Positions 1 to 8,206 of a stretch of 64,000 bases of DNA are shown here, one piece after another. Under the pieces are notes generated by a model, which did no database searches, was not told the origin of the DNA, and saw nothing but the letters and a program-made list of their open reading frames with translations. How positions within the stretch are numbered: the stretch's first letter is position 1; each line of letters begins with the position of its first letter. Both the position numbers and the translations under genes were made by a program. Source of the DNA: SAR202 cluster bacterium (GTDB lineage: Bacteria > Chloroflexota > Dehalococcoidia > Lucifugimonadales > Lucifugimonadaceae); assembly GCA_016872495.1 (NCBI GenBank), contig VGZT01000001.1, forward strand, positions 124,001 through 188,000. The letters run 5' to 3'.

Positions 1-313
1 GGTGACCACCGGCCAGGCGATCAAGGCGATCAAGACCGGGGGCACGGCCCTGATCGTCGGACTCGCGGCCGCCGGCGAGACCGTGCCGGTCGACATGGTC
101 GACCTGGTGCGAAACCAGAAGACGGTTGTCGGCAACTATTACGGGGGTGTGAGCCCACAGGAGACGTTCGGCAAGCTGGTCGACTTCTACCTGGCCGGCA
201 AGGTCGACGTCGAGGGCCTGATCACACGCTCGTACCCGCTGGAGAAGATCAACGAAGGGTTCGAGGCGCTCGCACGTGGCGAAGACGGACGAGGTGTTCT
301 TGTCTTCAAGTGA
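1..313 (+). CDS. Zinc-type alcohol dehydrogenase, C-terminal part (cut by window start)
   Basis: Only the last ~103 residues are present; the frame is open to the left edge, so the gene starts outside the window. The fragment reads as the end of the Rossmann domain and the C-terminal part of the medium-chain dehydrogenase/reductase fold: a beta strand with ALIVGLA, then the loop NYYGG, and the family-typical ending with YPLEKINEGFEAL followed by GRGVLVF. Members oxidise alcohols or reduce aldehydes with NAD(P). The catalytic zinc ligands lie in the missing part, so substrate cannot be judged. The next gene, nuoA, starts 106 bp later behind its own promoter, so this gene is probably a separate unit. 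Confidence 0.85.
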   Translation, partial: VTTGQAIKAIKTGGTALIVGLAAAGETVPVDMVDLVRNQKTVVGNYYGGVSPQETFGKLVDFYLAGKVDVEGLITRSYPLEKINEGFEALARGEDGRGVLVFK

Positions 314-356
314 CGCGCGAGGCGGAAAGTCCGCGCGCGCTGCAGGGGCCACGCGA

Positions 357-388
357 TTGTGGCAAATTTCACGCAGCGGTGATATATT
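357..388 (+). promoter_or_regulatory. Probable promoter of the nuo operon
   Basis: A good -10 box, TATATT, lies at 383-388 in a locally AT-rich patch. A partial -35, TTGTGG, lies at 357-362 with a 20-base spacer; TGGCAA at 360-365 would give 17 bases. Transcription from here would leave a ~25-base leader containing GGGGACGAGG just before the nuoA ATG at 420. Only the sequence match supports it. Confidence 0.45.
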
Positions 389-419
389 CGCCGCAAGCTA
401 ACTGGATACGGGGACGAGG

Positions 420-839
420 ATGCTGGAAGACTATTTCCGGCAGTACGCGCTGATCGGAATTTTCGCTGCTGTCGCGGTCCTGGTGCCGACCGGCATGCTC
501 TTGGCTTCCTACCTCGCGTCGCTGGCCCGCATCCGGCCCACCCGGCCCCGGCCGCCCAACTGGCGCGAGTCGCCACCGCCGTACCTGAGGACCTACGAGT
601 CGGGACTGCAGCCGATCGGCGGCCCCTGGCGCCGGATCAACATCCGGTACTACGCGTTCGGCCTCCTGTTCGTCATCTTCGACATCGAGACCATCTTCCT
701 GTACCCGTGGGCGGTCGAGTACGGAGTCCTGTCCGCGCGGTTCGGCATCTTCGCGTTCATCGAGGCCCTGATCTTCATAGGGATCCTTGCTATCGGCTGG
801 GCTTATGCCTGGCGCAAGCGCGCAATGGAGTGGACGTAG
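420..839 (+). CDS. nuoA: NADH-quinone oxidoreductase subunit A
   Basis: Small membrane subunit of respiratory complex I (139 residues, the usual size), sitting at the junction of the membrane arm and the quinone site. Three hydrophobic helices are visible: near residues 8-35, ~75-98 and ~105-130. The family signature, ending in [11 protein letters not shown], is clear around residues 88-98, preceded by [13 protein letters not shown]. The ATG at 420 has a strong ribosome site (GGGGACGAGG) directly upstream. It is the first gene of a tightly packed operon whose members mostly overlap by 1-4 bases or lie a few bases apart. Confidence 0.96.
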   Translation: MLEDYFRQYALIGIFAAVAVLVPTGMLLASYLASLARIRPTRPRPPNWRESPPPYLRTYESGLQPIGGPWRRINIRYYAFGLLFVIFDIETIFLYPWAVEYGVLSARFGIFAFIEALIFIGILAIGWAYAWRKRAMEWT

Positions 840-842
840 CCC

Positions 843-1481
843 TTGCTTGAACATCACGACCCCCTGGTCATAAGGCCGACGACCGAGAACCCGCTCTATC
901 GCCAGACGAGCGCGCTCGACATCGAGGAAGGCGCAATCATCAATCAGATGAAGGCGACCCACGTCGAGCAGTTCCCCGACCCGGTAATCGATGTGCCGGC
1001 CGAGTTCCGGCGCAACATCTTCGTCGGCAGCATCGACGCCCTGCTCAACTGGGGAAGGAAGTCGTCGGTCTTCCCGCTGATGATGGGCCTGGCCTGCTGC
1101 TCGTTCGAGATGATCGCAGCGGCGATGTCGCGGTTCGACCTCTCCCGCTTCGGGATGGAGGTCTTCAGGGCGACGCCCCGACAGGCCGACCTGATGATCG
1201 TTTCCGGCACGGTGACCTGGAAGATGGCGCCGGTCGTTCGCAGGCTCTACGATCAGATGGCCGAGCCGCGCTGGGTGATCTCGCAGGGTGTCTGCGCAAC
1301 GTCGGGCGGGCCCTATTTCGAGTCGTATTCGGTTGTCCCCGGCGTGAATAAGATCATTCCGGTCGACGTCTACGTCCCCGGCTGCCCGCCTCGTCCTGAC
1401 GCGCTCATTTACGGGATCATGCAACTGCACGAGAAGATCAAGCGATACAGCGTGGCGGGCCGGGCGGCGGGCCGGGAATGA
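843..1481 (+). CDS. nuoB: NADH-quinone oxidoreductase subunit B
   Basis: Peripheral-arm subunit that holds the last iron-sulfur cluster (N2), the direct electron donor to quinone. All four cluster cysteines are visible: the tandem pair in GLACCSFEM (C85, C86), C151 in [10 protein letters not shown] and C181 in [11 protein letters not shown]. The start is TTG at 843, three bases after the nuoA stop; 212 residues is at the long end for the family because of a ~45-residue N-terminal lead, so an internal start cannot be excluded. The stop overlaps the nuoC start as ATGA. Confidence 0.96.
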   Translation: MLEHHDPLVIRPTTENPLYRQTSALDIEEGAIINQMKATHVEQFPDPVIDVPAEFRRNIFVGSIDALLNWGRKSSVFPLMMGLACCSFEMIAAAMSRFDLSRFGMEVFRATPRQADLMIVSGTVTWKMAPVVRRLYDQMAEPRWVISQGVCATSGGPYFESYSVVPGVNKIIPVDVYVPGCPPRPDALIYGIMQLHEKIKRYSVAGRAAGRE

Positions 1482-1924
1482 CCGCGCTCATCCCGGGCGA
1501 GCGGATCGCATCCATGATCGCCTCGATCGTGCCTGGTGCCGTTGCCGCCCAGGACCGAGGGGCGGCCTGGATCAGGGCGGAGACCTGGCCGGCGGTGGCG
1601 CGTGGTCTTCGCGACGGCGAGGAAACCGACTTCAAGTTCCTCAGCGCAGTAACCGGCGTTGATTACATCGATCACTATGAGGTCGTCTACCACCTGACCT
1701 CCTTCCGCCTGAACCACCGGGCCGTGGTCAAGGTCCGGTGCGGGGAGGGCAGGGAAGAGCCGGCGGTCCCGAGTTGTGTTCCGGTCTGGCGCGGCGCCGA
1801 CCTCCAGGAGCGCGAGGTCTATGACCTCATGGGGATCCGTTTCGACGGTCACCCGAACCTGAAGCGCGTGATGCTCTGGGAAGGCTTCCCGGGCCACCCG
1901 CACAGGAAGGACTTCCTCCGCTAG
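1478..1924 (+). CDS. nuoC: NADH-quinone oxidoreductase subunit C
   Basis: The 30-kDa subunit of the complex I peripheral arm, which packs against NuoD and NuoB and carries no cofactor. The family signature [18 protein letters not shown] appears in the C-terminal third, followed by a typical ending with PHRKDF. At 148 residues it is compact but covers the full conserved core, and it is not fused to nuoD as in some enterobacteria. The ATG overlaps the nuoB stop by four bases, indicating translational coupling. Confidence 0.95.
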   Translation: MTALIPGERIASMIASIVPGAVAAQDRGAAWIRAETWPAVARGLRDGEETDFKFLSAVTGVDYIDHYEVVYHLTSFRLNHRAVVKVRCGEGREEPAVPSCVPVWRGADLQEREVYDLMGIRFDGHPNLKRVMLWEGFPGHPHRKDFLR

Positions 1925-1937
1925 TGGTGACCCGCTG

Positions 1938-3044
1938 ATGTCGATGCGCACCGAGCCCGTCACGGTAAACATCGGGCCGCACCATCCCAGCACGCACGGC
2001 GTTTTCAGGCTGCGCGTCACGTTCGACGGTGAAGTCATAGTCGACGTCGAACCGGTCTTCGGGTATCTGCACCGCGGCACCGAGAAGCTCGCCGAGGAGC
2101 GCACCTACGTTCAGTTCGTGACCCTGACCGATCGCATGGACTACGTAGCATCGATGACCAACAACCAGGGCTTTGTACTGGCGGTCGAGAAGCTGGCCGG
2201 GATCACGCCATCGCCACGCGGGGTCTGGTTGCGGATGATCGCCGCAGAGCTGCAGAGGATCGCGAGCCACCTGGTCGGCATGGGGTTCTTCCTGCAGGAC
2301 CTGGGCGCGTTCGCCACGCCGTTGATGTACGCCATGCGGGAGCGGGAGCGCATTCTCGATCTGTTCGAGATGCTGTGCGGCGCCCGCATCACGAACAGCT
2401 ACATGCGGCCGGGCGGCGTGTTCATGGACGCGCCAGAGGATTTCTGGCCGGCCGTAAACAGGTTCCTCGATGAAATGCCGGGGTATGTCGATGAGTACGA
2501 GTCGCTCATCTCCGGGAATGAAATTGTTCTCTCGCGCACCAAGGGCGTGGCCAGGGTCGAGCTCGACGCGCTGATCAACGCGTCGATCAGCGGGCCGATG
2601 CTGCGGGCGGCGGGCCTGGCCTGGGACCTGCGCAAGAAGCATCCGTACGAGTTTTACGATCGCGTTGAGTTCGACGTACCGCTGGCCCAGGAGAGCGACA
2701 ACTGGGCGCGCTACATCGTCCGGATCCAGGAGATGCGCGAGTCGGTCAAGATCGTCCGCCAGTGCGTCCAGCAGATCGAGCCCGGTCCGATCAGGCCCAA
2801 AGAGGTGCCGTTCCTGGTCCGACCGCCCGCCGGCGAGGTCTATTCGTCGATTGAAGGGCCCAAAGGGGAGCTCGGGTACTACATCGTCAGCGACGGTTCG
2901 ATCGCCCCATACCGCTGCAAGGTGCGAGCGCCGTCCTACATCAATCTGACGCTCCTGAAAGACATGCTGGTGGGATGGCGGGTCGCTGACATGATCGTCA
3001 CCTTCGGCAGTATCGACATCAACATGGGGGAGGTCGACCGGTGA
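1938..3044 (+). CDS. nuoD: NADH-quinone oxidoreductase subunit D
   Basis: The 49-kDa subunit; with NuoB it forms the quinone-binding cavity of complex I and is related to the large subunit of NiFe hydrogenases. The N-terminal GPHHPSTHGVFRL and HRGTEKL motifs contain the conserved histidines lining the quinone pocket, and TDRMDY supplies the conserved Asp/Tyr region. The C-terminus reads FGSIDINMGEVDR, where most bacterial homologues have a DPVLGEVDR-type ending, a mild divergence. Length (368 residues) is slightly under the usual ~400. It ends in a GTGA overlap with nuoH. Confidence 0.96.
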   Translation: MSMRTEPVTVNIGPHHPSTHGVFRLRVTFDGEVIVDVEPVFGYLHRGTEKLAEERTYVQFVTLTDRMDYVASMTNNQGFVLAVEKLAGITPSPRGVWLRMIAAELQRIASHLVGMGFFLQDLGAFATPLMYAMRERERILDLFEMLCGARITNSYMRPGGVFMDAPEDFWPAVNRFLDEMPGYVDEYESLISGNEIVLSRTKGVARVELDALINASISGPMLRAAGLAWDLRKKHPYEFYDRVEFDVPLAQESDNWARYIVRIQEMRESVKIVRQCVQQIEPGPIRPKEVPFLVRPPAGEVYSSIEGPKGELGYYIVSDGSIAPYRCKVRAPSYINLTLLKDMLVGWRVADMIVTFGSIDINMGEVDR

Positions 3045-4282
3045 CGTCGAGCTTCCTCGACAACGCCTTCTTCCGGAATATCTACTGCAACCTGGCGAGC
3101 AGCGACTCTGCGCGCTGTGCCGGCGGCGGGCCATTCGGCGACGGCCTGTTTCCTCCCGGCTGGGAGTGGTTCGCCTTCCTGGTGACCGCCTTCCTGACCG
3201 TGTTCGTCGTCATCAACGGCGCGTTGCTGGGGGTCAATGCCTACATCTGGGGCGAGCGACGCCTGATCGGCAGGATCCAGGGCCGTCCCGGGCCCAACCG
3301 CTGGGGACCATTCGGACTGCTGACCCCGGTCGCCGACTTGATCAAGATCCTGACCAAGGAAGACATCGTCCCGGCTGCGGCCGACCGGCTTCTGTTCTTC
3401 CTGGCGCCGTTCCTGATCGTGGTCCCGGTGCTGCTCGTGTTCGCGGTCGTCCCGTTCGGCAGCTCATCCTGGGTGGCCGATCTGAACATCGGCCTGCTGT
3501 ACGTGCTGGCAGTGCTCTCGGTCGAGTCATTCGCGCCGGTAATGGCCGGCTGGGGGTCGCAGAACCGCTACGCGATGTTCGGAGCCTTGCGCGCCGTCGC
3601 CCTCCTCGTCAGCTACGAGATCCCGATGGTCCTGTCGTTGTTAGGCGTCCTGATGATCGCCGGTTCCCTCTCGCTGGTGGACGTCGTGCATGCGCAGTCC
3701 GTGCCGTTCATCCTGGTACAGCCGCTCGGCTTCCTGGTCTTCTTCATCGGGACCGTAGCCGAGATCCAGCGTGCGCCGTTCGACCTGGCCGAGGCAGAGT
3801 CGGAACTGGTGGGCGGGTACCACACCGATTACAGCGGGATTCGCTGGGGCCTGTTCCAGGCTGGCGAGTTCCTGGCCACCATCGCCGGCGCCGCAATCAT
3901 CGTGACCGTGTTCCTGGGTGGCTGGCGCGGGCCCGACTTCCTGCCCTCGCATGCGTGGTTCTTCATCAAGCTGACCGGCGTCCTGGTCGTCATGACCTGG
4001 ATTCGCGGTACGCTCCCCCGGCTGCGCATTGACCAGGTGACGAGCTTCGCCTGGAAGGGGTTGCTGCCGCTGGCAGCGCTCAACGTCGTCCTCAGCGCTC
4101 TGCTGTCGTTGATCTGGCCCGCGCCCACGAACGGTGAGCTCTGGATCATGGTGGCGATCAATATGACCGTGGCAGCTGCGGCGCTAATTGTTCTTGGCCA
4201 GTTTGGTCCGAAGGCGGGCGAACGTCCGACTCCGGCCCCGGTATCGACCCTCAGGGAAGCCACACCGGGAGGAGGTAACTGA
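3041..4282 (+). CDS. nuoH: NADH-quinone oxidoreductase subunit H
   Basis: Membrane subunit that joins the two arms of complex I and forms part of the quinone entry channel. Multiple transmembrane helices are visible, with the conserved loop after helix 1 (ERRLIGRIQGRPGPNRWGP) and the glutamate-rich loop AEAESELVGGYHTDYSG. At 413 residues it is ~80 longer than common bacterial versions: there is a ~45-residue soluble N-terminal lead with two cysteines (C16 and C26) before the first helix, and a polar tail of ~30 residues. The start is GTG, overlapping the nuoD stop. Confidence 0.95.
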   Translation: MTSSFLDNAFFRNIYCNLASSDSARCAGGGPFGDGLFPPGWEWFAFLVTAFLTVFVVINGALLGVNAYIWGERRLIGRIQGRPGPNRWGPFGLLTPVADLIKILTKEDIVPAAADRLLFFLAPFLIVVPVLLVFAVVPFGSSSWVADLNIGLLYVLAVLSVESFAPVMAGWGSQNRYAMFGALRAVALLVSYEIPMVLSLLGVLMIAGSLSLVDVVHAQSVPFILVQPLGFLVFFIGTVAEIQRAPFDLAEAESELVGGYHTDYSGIRWGLFQAGEFLATIAGAAIIVTVFLGGWRGPDFLPSHAWFFIKLTGVLVVMTWIRGTLPRLRIDQVTSFAWKGLLPLAALNVVLSALLSLIWPAPTNGELWIMVAINMTVAAAALIVLGQFGPKAGERPTPAPVSTLREATPGGGN

Positions 4283-4953
4283 TGTACGGACTGGGGATCC
4301 TCAAGGGCTTCGGGGTCACCGCCCTTAACGCGTTTCGTTCACCCTTCACGGTTGAATACCCGGACCGCCGTGTCGGGCTGCCGGGGCTTGCCCGGTCGGC
4401 CGGGATAAACCCGCTGGCCTTTGTGCTGAAGCGGCCCAAGGACGCTCTCAAGGCGGTGCTCGGCCTGGCGAAGATTCCGGCCCGATCCCAGCAGCACTCG
4501 CGCTTCCGCGGCCAGGATTTCACCTGGTACGTGGAACGCTGCACCGGGTGCGCCAGCTGCGCAAAGCTGTGCCCGCTGGGGATCATCAAGATCGTCACGG
4601 ATCCAAGCGGGCGGCAGACGCAGGAGGGCGAGGTCTACGACATCGAGACGTTCGATATCGATCTCGCTCGCTGCATGGCCTGCGGCATCTGCGTAGAAGT
4701 CTGTCCGTACGACGCCCTTCACATGGGCAGCGGATTTGAGCGGGCACGCTACGGGTTCCCGAACCTGCTCATCACGGTCGATGAGCTGAAGAAGGCCCCG
4801 AAACGCCCGAGCACCTGGTTCAGGCCGCAGCTGGAGGAGCGGGGGTACCACCCGCACAAGAGCGGCCAGGCGGACTGGCGGCTGGTCGGCCGCCACGAGC
4901 GCCCGACCGCGGGCCAACTCAAGCGCAACTGGGTGGACGATCGAGCGAAGTGA
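4282..4953 (+). CDS. nuoI: NADH-quinone oxidoreductase subunit I
   Basis: Ferredoxin-like subunit carrying the two [4Fe-4S] clusters (N6a and N6b) that pass electrons towards NuoB. Two full motifs are present: CTGCASCAKLCPLG (about residues 91-104) and CMACGICVEVCPYDA (about 132-146). At 223 residues it has a longer N-terminal lead and C-terminal tail than the minimal ~160-residue type. The ATG shares one base with the nuoH stop (TGATG) behind the ribosome site GGAGG at the end of nuoH. Confidence 0.95.
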   Translation: MYGLGILKGFGVTALNAFRSPFTVEYPDRRVGLPGLARSAGINPLAFVLKRPKDALKAVLGLAKIPARSQQHSRFRGQDFTWYVERCTGCASCAKLCPLGIIKIVTDPSGRQTQEGEVYDIETFDIDLARCMACGICVEVCPYDALHMGSGFERARYGFPNLLITVDELKKAPKRPSTWFRPQLEERGYHPHKSGQADWRLVGRHERPTAGQLKRNWVDDRAK

Positions 4954-5588
4954 CTGAATCCTCGGCCCTGGTCGACGTCATCTTCTGGGTGGGCGCCATC
5001 GCTGCGATCGGCGCCTCCGTAATGGTGGTTGCGGCGCGCGACGTCCTGAAGTCGGCGGTGTTCCTCGCGGCCTCGTTCCTGGCCGTTGGCGGGATCTACG
5101 TGCTGCTGCGAGCCGAATTCCTGGCCGCCGTCCAGGTCCTGATCTACGTCGGCGCAGTCTCGATCCTGATCATATTCACGATCATGATGGTGCGGCAGAT
5201 CGCCGGGGGAAACCGCTCAGCGGGCCCCTTCTACGTCGTCACGGGTGCGATCGCTGCGACGCTCGTGTCCCTTGCGGTGATCTATGCCGCCTACAACACC
5301 GACTGGTCTGACCTCGACGCGGCGGCCGCATCTGATCAGCGTGTCGAGGCGGCACTGACCGGGAGCTACGCGTCACAGCCCGCGCCGGGGAACCCGAAGG
5401 TCGACATCATCGTCGCCCCGGCTACCGCTGCAGCCAACTCCCATCCCGGCGTGTTCGAGCGCAGCACCGGCAACCTGGGACAGCTGTTTATCCGTGACTA
5501 TGTGCTCGCCTTCGAGATCATTTCCCTCGTCCTGCTGGCAGCTCTGATCGGCGCGCTCGTGCTCGCCAGGGAGCGGCGGCCGACATGA
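4950..5588 (+). CDS. nuoJ: NADH-quinone oxidoreductase subunit J
   Basis: Membrane subunit of the proton-pumping arm. The first ~100 residues form three closely spaced helices with the conserved FLAASFLAVGGIYVLLRAEFLAA-type core (region ~45-70), followed by VQVLIYVGAVSILIIF. A soluble loop of ~60 residues (about 115-180) separates this from a last helix near the C-terminus (FEIISLVLLAALIGALVL). GTG start, GTGA overlap with nuoI. Confidence 0.93.
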   Translation: MTESSALVDVIFWVGAIAAIGASVMVVAARDVLKSAVFLAASFLAVGGIYVLLRAEFLAAVQVLIYVGAVSILIIFTIMMVRQIAGGNRSAGPFYVVTGAIAATLVSLAVIYAAYNTDWSDLDAAAASDQRVEAALTGSYASQPAPGNPKVDIIVAPATAAANSHPGVFERSTGNLGQLFIRDYVLAFEIISLVLLAALIGALVLARERRPT

Positions 5589-5938
5589 ACCTCGAGAACG
5601 TCCTCCTGGTATCCGCCGTGATCTTCGGGATCGGGCTGTTCGGCGTTCTGACGCGGCGCAATGTCATCGTCGTCTTGATGAGCATTGAATTGATGTTTAA
5701 CGCCGTCAACCTGGCGGCAATAGCGTTCGCCCGATTCACCGTGCCGTACTCCCTGGCCGGGGGGCCGGTCTCGGTTACCTCGGACGCGGTGCGCCAGGTG
5801 CTGACCGGCCAGGCATTCGCCGTGTTCGTCATAGGCGTGGCTGCAGCAGAAGTGACGCTTGGCCTCGCGCTTGCCATGGCTATTTTCCGCCGACGTGAGA
5901 CCGTCGAAGTCACCGACCTGACGACGGCAAGGGGATAG
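5585..5938 (+). CDS. nuoK: NADH-quinone oxidoreductase subunit K
   Basis: Short three-helix antiporter-related (MrpC-like) subunit of the complex I membrane arm. The helix-2 segment VIVVLMSIELMFNAVNLA carries the conserved membrane glutamate needed for proton pumping, and a second conserved glutamate appears in helix 3 (AAAEVTLGLALAMAIFR). At 117 residues it has a short extra C-terminal tail over the usual ~100. The ATG overlaps the nuoJ stop. Confidence 0.94.
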   Translation: MNLENVLLVSAVIFGIGLFGVLTRRNVIVVLMSIELMFNAVNLAAIAFARFTVPYSLAGGPVSVTSDAVRQVLTGQAFAVFVIGVAAAEVTLGLALAMAIFRRRETVEVTDLTTARG

Positions 5939-5943
5939 GCCAG

Positions 5944-6138
5944 ATGTGGGTTGATTACAAGAAGGCGCCGAACCTGTTGATCGCCGAGATGTGGAAGGAC
6001 CTGCTGGAAGGCGAGGGGTTGCCGACCAAGATCATCCCGGAGGGCGACATCCTCGACTGGGCCGAGCGCGTGCCGTTCCGAATCCTCGTGCCGCGGGGGC
6101 GCGAGCACGTTGCCGACGAGATCCTGAGGAAGCTGTAG
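5944..6138 (+). CDS. DUF2007-like small protein inside the nuo operon
   Basis: A 64-residue soluble protein encoded between nuoK and nuoL, 5 bases after the nuoK stop and 3 bases before the nuoL start, so it is certainly co-transcribed with complex I. The pattern APNLLIAEMWKDLLEGEG, then a short segment and RILVPRGREHVADEIL, resembles the DUF2007 'signal-transducing' fold, a ferredoxin-like domain found alone or fused to zinc ribbons; this is a pattern match from memory and was not searched. No cysteines, no membrane helix. It could be an assembly or regulatory factor for complex I, but nothing in the sequence proves that. Confidence 0.75.
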   Translation: MWVDYKKAPNLLIAEMWKDLLEGEGLPTKIIPEGDILDWAERVPFRILVPRGREHVADEILRKL

Positions 6139-6141
6139 GCG

Positions 6142-8202
6142 ATGACTGAGGCTCTTGCCTGGCTGATCATCCTGCTACCGCTGGCGTCGTTTGTCGCCGT
6201 GGCGCTGGTGATCCGCCCGTTCTTCAACCGGTGGTCGATCGCCGCCGGCTGGGTGACGATCGCCGCAATTGCCGGCTCTTTCGTGCTCTCTCTCGTCGCA
6301 GCGGCGGCCGTTTTCAACGATGGATCTATCGCCTATCCGTCCCGCCAGTGGATCGCCGCGCCGGGGCTCGTCATACCCTTCGGGATCCTCCTCGACCCGC
6401 TCACCGCCGTGATGCTGGTCGTCGCATCGGGCGTGAGCCTCCTCGTGCAGATCTACTCGCAGGGATACATGCGGGGCGATCGCGGCTATGCCCGCTACTT
6501 CGCCTACATGTCCCTGTTCACGGCTTCGATGCTTGGCCTGGTGCTCGCCCGATCCATCGTCCAGATGTTCTTCTTCTGGGAGCTGGTCGGGCTGTGTTCG
6601 TATCTGCTGATCGGCTTCTGGTTCACCCGTCCGGCCGCAGCGGCCGCAGCCAAGAAGGCTTTCCTGGTCACGCGACTCGGCGACTTCGGCTTCCTGCTGG
6701 CGGTCCTGTATCTCTTCTTCCAGGGTGGCGAACTGCTCGACGTGCCCACGTTGTACGAAGCGATCCATGCCGGGCTGATTGCGACCTCGGTGGCGACCTG
6801 GATAGGACTGGGGATCTTCGCCGGCGCAGTTGGCAAGTCGGCGCAGTTCCCACTGCACACCTGGTTGCCGGACGCCATGGAAGGGCCAACCCCGGTGAGC
6901 GCCCTCATACATGCCGCGACGATGGTCGCCGCGGGCGTTTTCCTGGTGGCGCGCTTCTTCCCGCTCATCGAGCTTTCCGGCACCACGATGGACGTCATCG
7001 CGCTGATCGGCGGGTTCACCGCGGTCTTCGCAGCCTCGATGGGACTGGTCGCCAACGACATAAAGAGGGTGATGGCCTATTCCACGGTCAGCCAGCTTGG
7101 CTACATGATGCTGGCGCTCGGCGTCGGCGCATACATACCGGCGATCTTTCACCTGTTCACGCACGCCTGGTTCAAGGCGCTGCTCTTCCTGAGCGCGGGC
7201 AGCGTGAACCATGCCGCGGGTACGTTCGACATGCGTTACATGGGTGGCCTGCGCAAGTACATGCCGGCAACCTATGCCGTGATGATCATTGGCGGCCTGA
7301 GCCTCGCTGGAATCTTTCCGCTTGCAGGATTCTGGAGCAAGGATGAAGTCCTCGTGGGCGCGCTCGAAAACGGCTCGCCGGTCGGCATCATGACCTTCCT
7401 GCTCGGCCTGATCGCGGTCCTGATGACCGCGTTCTACATGTTCCGAGCGGTATTCATGACCTTCCACGGCAGCTGGCGCGGAGGCGCCGACGCCGAGGCC
7501 GCCGCCAACGCCAGCGCCCACCCCGCGCCCCAGGCAGCCGGCGGCCACGCAGGCGATGGGCACGGCGACGGGCACGGCGACGGGCACGGCGACGAGCACG
7601 GGAGCCATGGCGGCGTCCACCTTGCGGAATCTCCGCTAGTGATGGTGTTGCCGATGGGGATCCTGGCCGCCGCTGCAATCTTCGCCGGCATCCTGGTCAA
7701 CCCGCCGACCGCGCTGGGCCCGATCGAAAAGCACTTTTTCGGGGAGTATGCGGCGCACAACAAGCCTGTCTTCCCGACCCACGAAGACGCGGTCAGGGCG
7801 GGAGCCGAACCGCACTTCAACCTGGTAATTGCGCTGGCGTCGACCGCGCTGGCCGTTGCCGGCATCGGACTCGCCTACACCTTCTATGGTCGGGGCCAGG
7901 CGTCTGTGTCGCTGCCCGCGCCCCTCGCAAAGGTCCATCGTGTGCTCACTCGCAAGTACTACTTCGATGAGCTGTACGAGCGAGTGCTCGTGAACAACCT
8001 CTTCTACCGGCGATTCAGCGCCGCGTTCGAGTGGATCGACACCAACTGGATCGACGGCTTCAACTACCGGGTGACCCTCTGGACCGAACGCTCGGGGCGA
8101 GCCCTGACGCATCTCCAGAACGGCCAGATCCAGGCATACGGGACGGCTATCGCACTCGGCGTGCTCCTGACGCTCGCCGCTTACTTCGTATGGGGGGCCT
8201 GA
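6142..8202 (+). CDS. nuoL: NADH-quinone oxidoreductase subunit L
   Basis: The distal antiporter-like subunit of complex I (686 residues), with more than a dozen hydrophobic helices. The conserved proton-channel residues lie in FFFWELVGLCSYLLIGFW (helix-5 glutamate) and GKSAQFPLHTWLPDAMEGP (helix-7 lysine), with HAATMVAAGVFLVARF following. A soluble insert at about residues 446-492 is Ala/Pro- and then His/Gly/Asp-rich, encoded by tandem 12-bp repeats. The C-terminal quarter fits the long lateral amphipathic helix that clamps the membrane arm. It starts 3 bases after the small DUF2007-like gene. Confidence 0.96.
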   Translation: MTEALAWLIILLPLASFVAVALVIRPFFNRWSIAAGWVTIAAIAGSFVLSLVAAAAVFNDGSIAYPSRQWIAAPGLVIPFGILLDPLTAVMLVVASGVSLLVQIYSQGYMRGDRGYARYFAYMSLFTASMLGLVLARSIVQMFFFWELVGLCSYLLIGFWFTRPAAAAAAKKAFLVTRLGDFGFLLAVLYLFFQGGELLDVPTLYEAIHAGLIATSVATWIGLGIFAGAVGKSAQFPLHTWLPDAMEGPTPVSALIHAATMVAAGVFLVARFFPLIELSGTTMDVIALIGGFTAVFAASMGLVANDIKRVMAYSTVSQLGYMMLALGVGAYIPAIFHLFTHAWFKALLFLSAGSVNHAAGTFDMRYMGGLRKYMPATYAVMIIGGLSLAGIFPLAGFWSKDEVLVGALENGSPVGIMTFLLGLIAVLMTAFYMFRAVFMTFHGSWRGGADAEAAANASAHPAPQAAGGHAGDGHGDGHGDGHGDEHGSHGGVHLAESPLVMVLPMGILAAAAIFAGILVNPPTALGPIEKHFFGEYAAHNKPVFPTHEDAVRAGAEPHFNLVIALASTALAVAGIGLAYTFYGRGQASVSLPAPLAKVHRVLTRKYYFDELYERVLVNNLFYRRFSAAFEWIDTNWIDGFNYRVTLWTERSGRALTHLQNGQIQAYGTAIALGVLLTLAAYFVWGA
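7558..7599 (+). repeat. 12-bp tandem repeat encoding a His-Gly-Asp tract in NuoL
   Basis: Three perfect copies of GGGCACGGCGAC (7558-7569, 7570-7581, 7582-7593) and a diverged half copy. Being in-frame (12 bases is 4 codons), the repeat can change length without breaking nuoL. It encodes a Gly-His-Gly-Asp repeat in the soluble insert, a composition that could bind metal ions. Confidence 0.9.
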
Positions 8203-8206
8203 TCCG

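Noticed and set aside
1827-3134. 435-codon minus-strand open frame opposite nuoD
   Set aside because: Antisense shadow of a clear complex I gene in high-GC DNA; composition rich in Arg/His/Asp with no domain pattern.
7558-7599. Short repeats as a possible CRISPR array
   Set aside because: Units are 12 bp, contiguous, in frame inside nuoL, with no spacers.
6175-7620. 481-codon minus-strand frame opposite nuoL
   Set aside because: Shadow frame; nuoL is intact and continuous with all family motifs.
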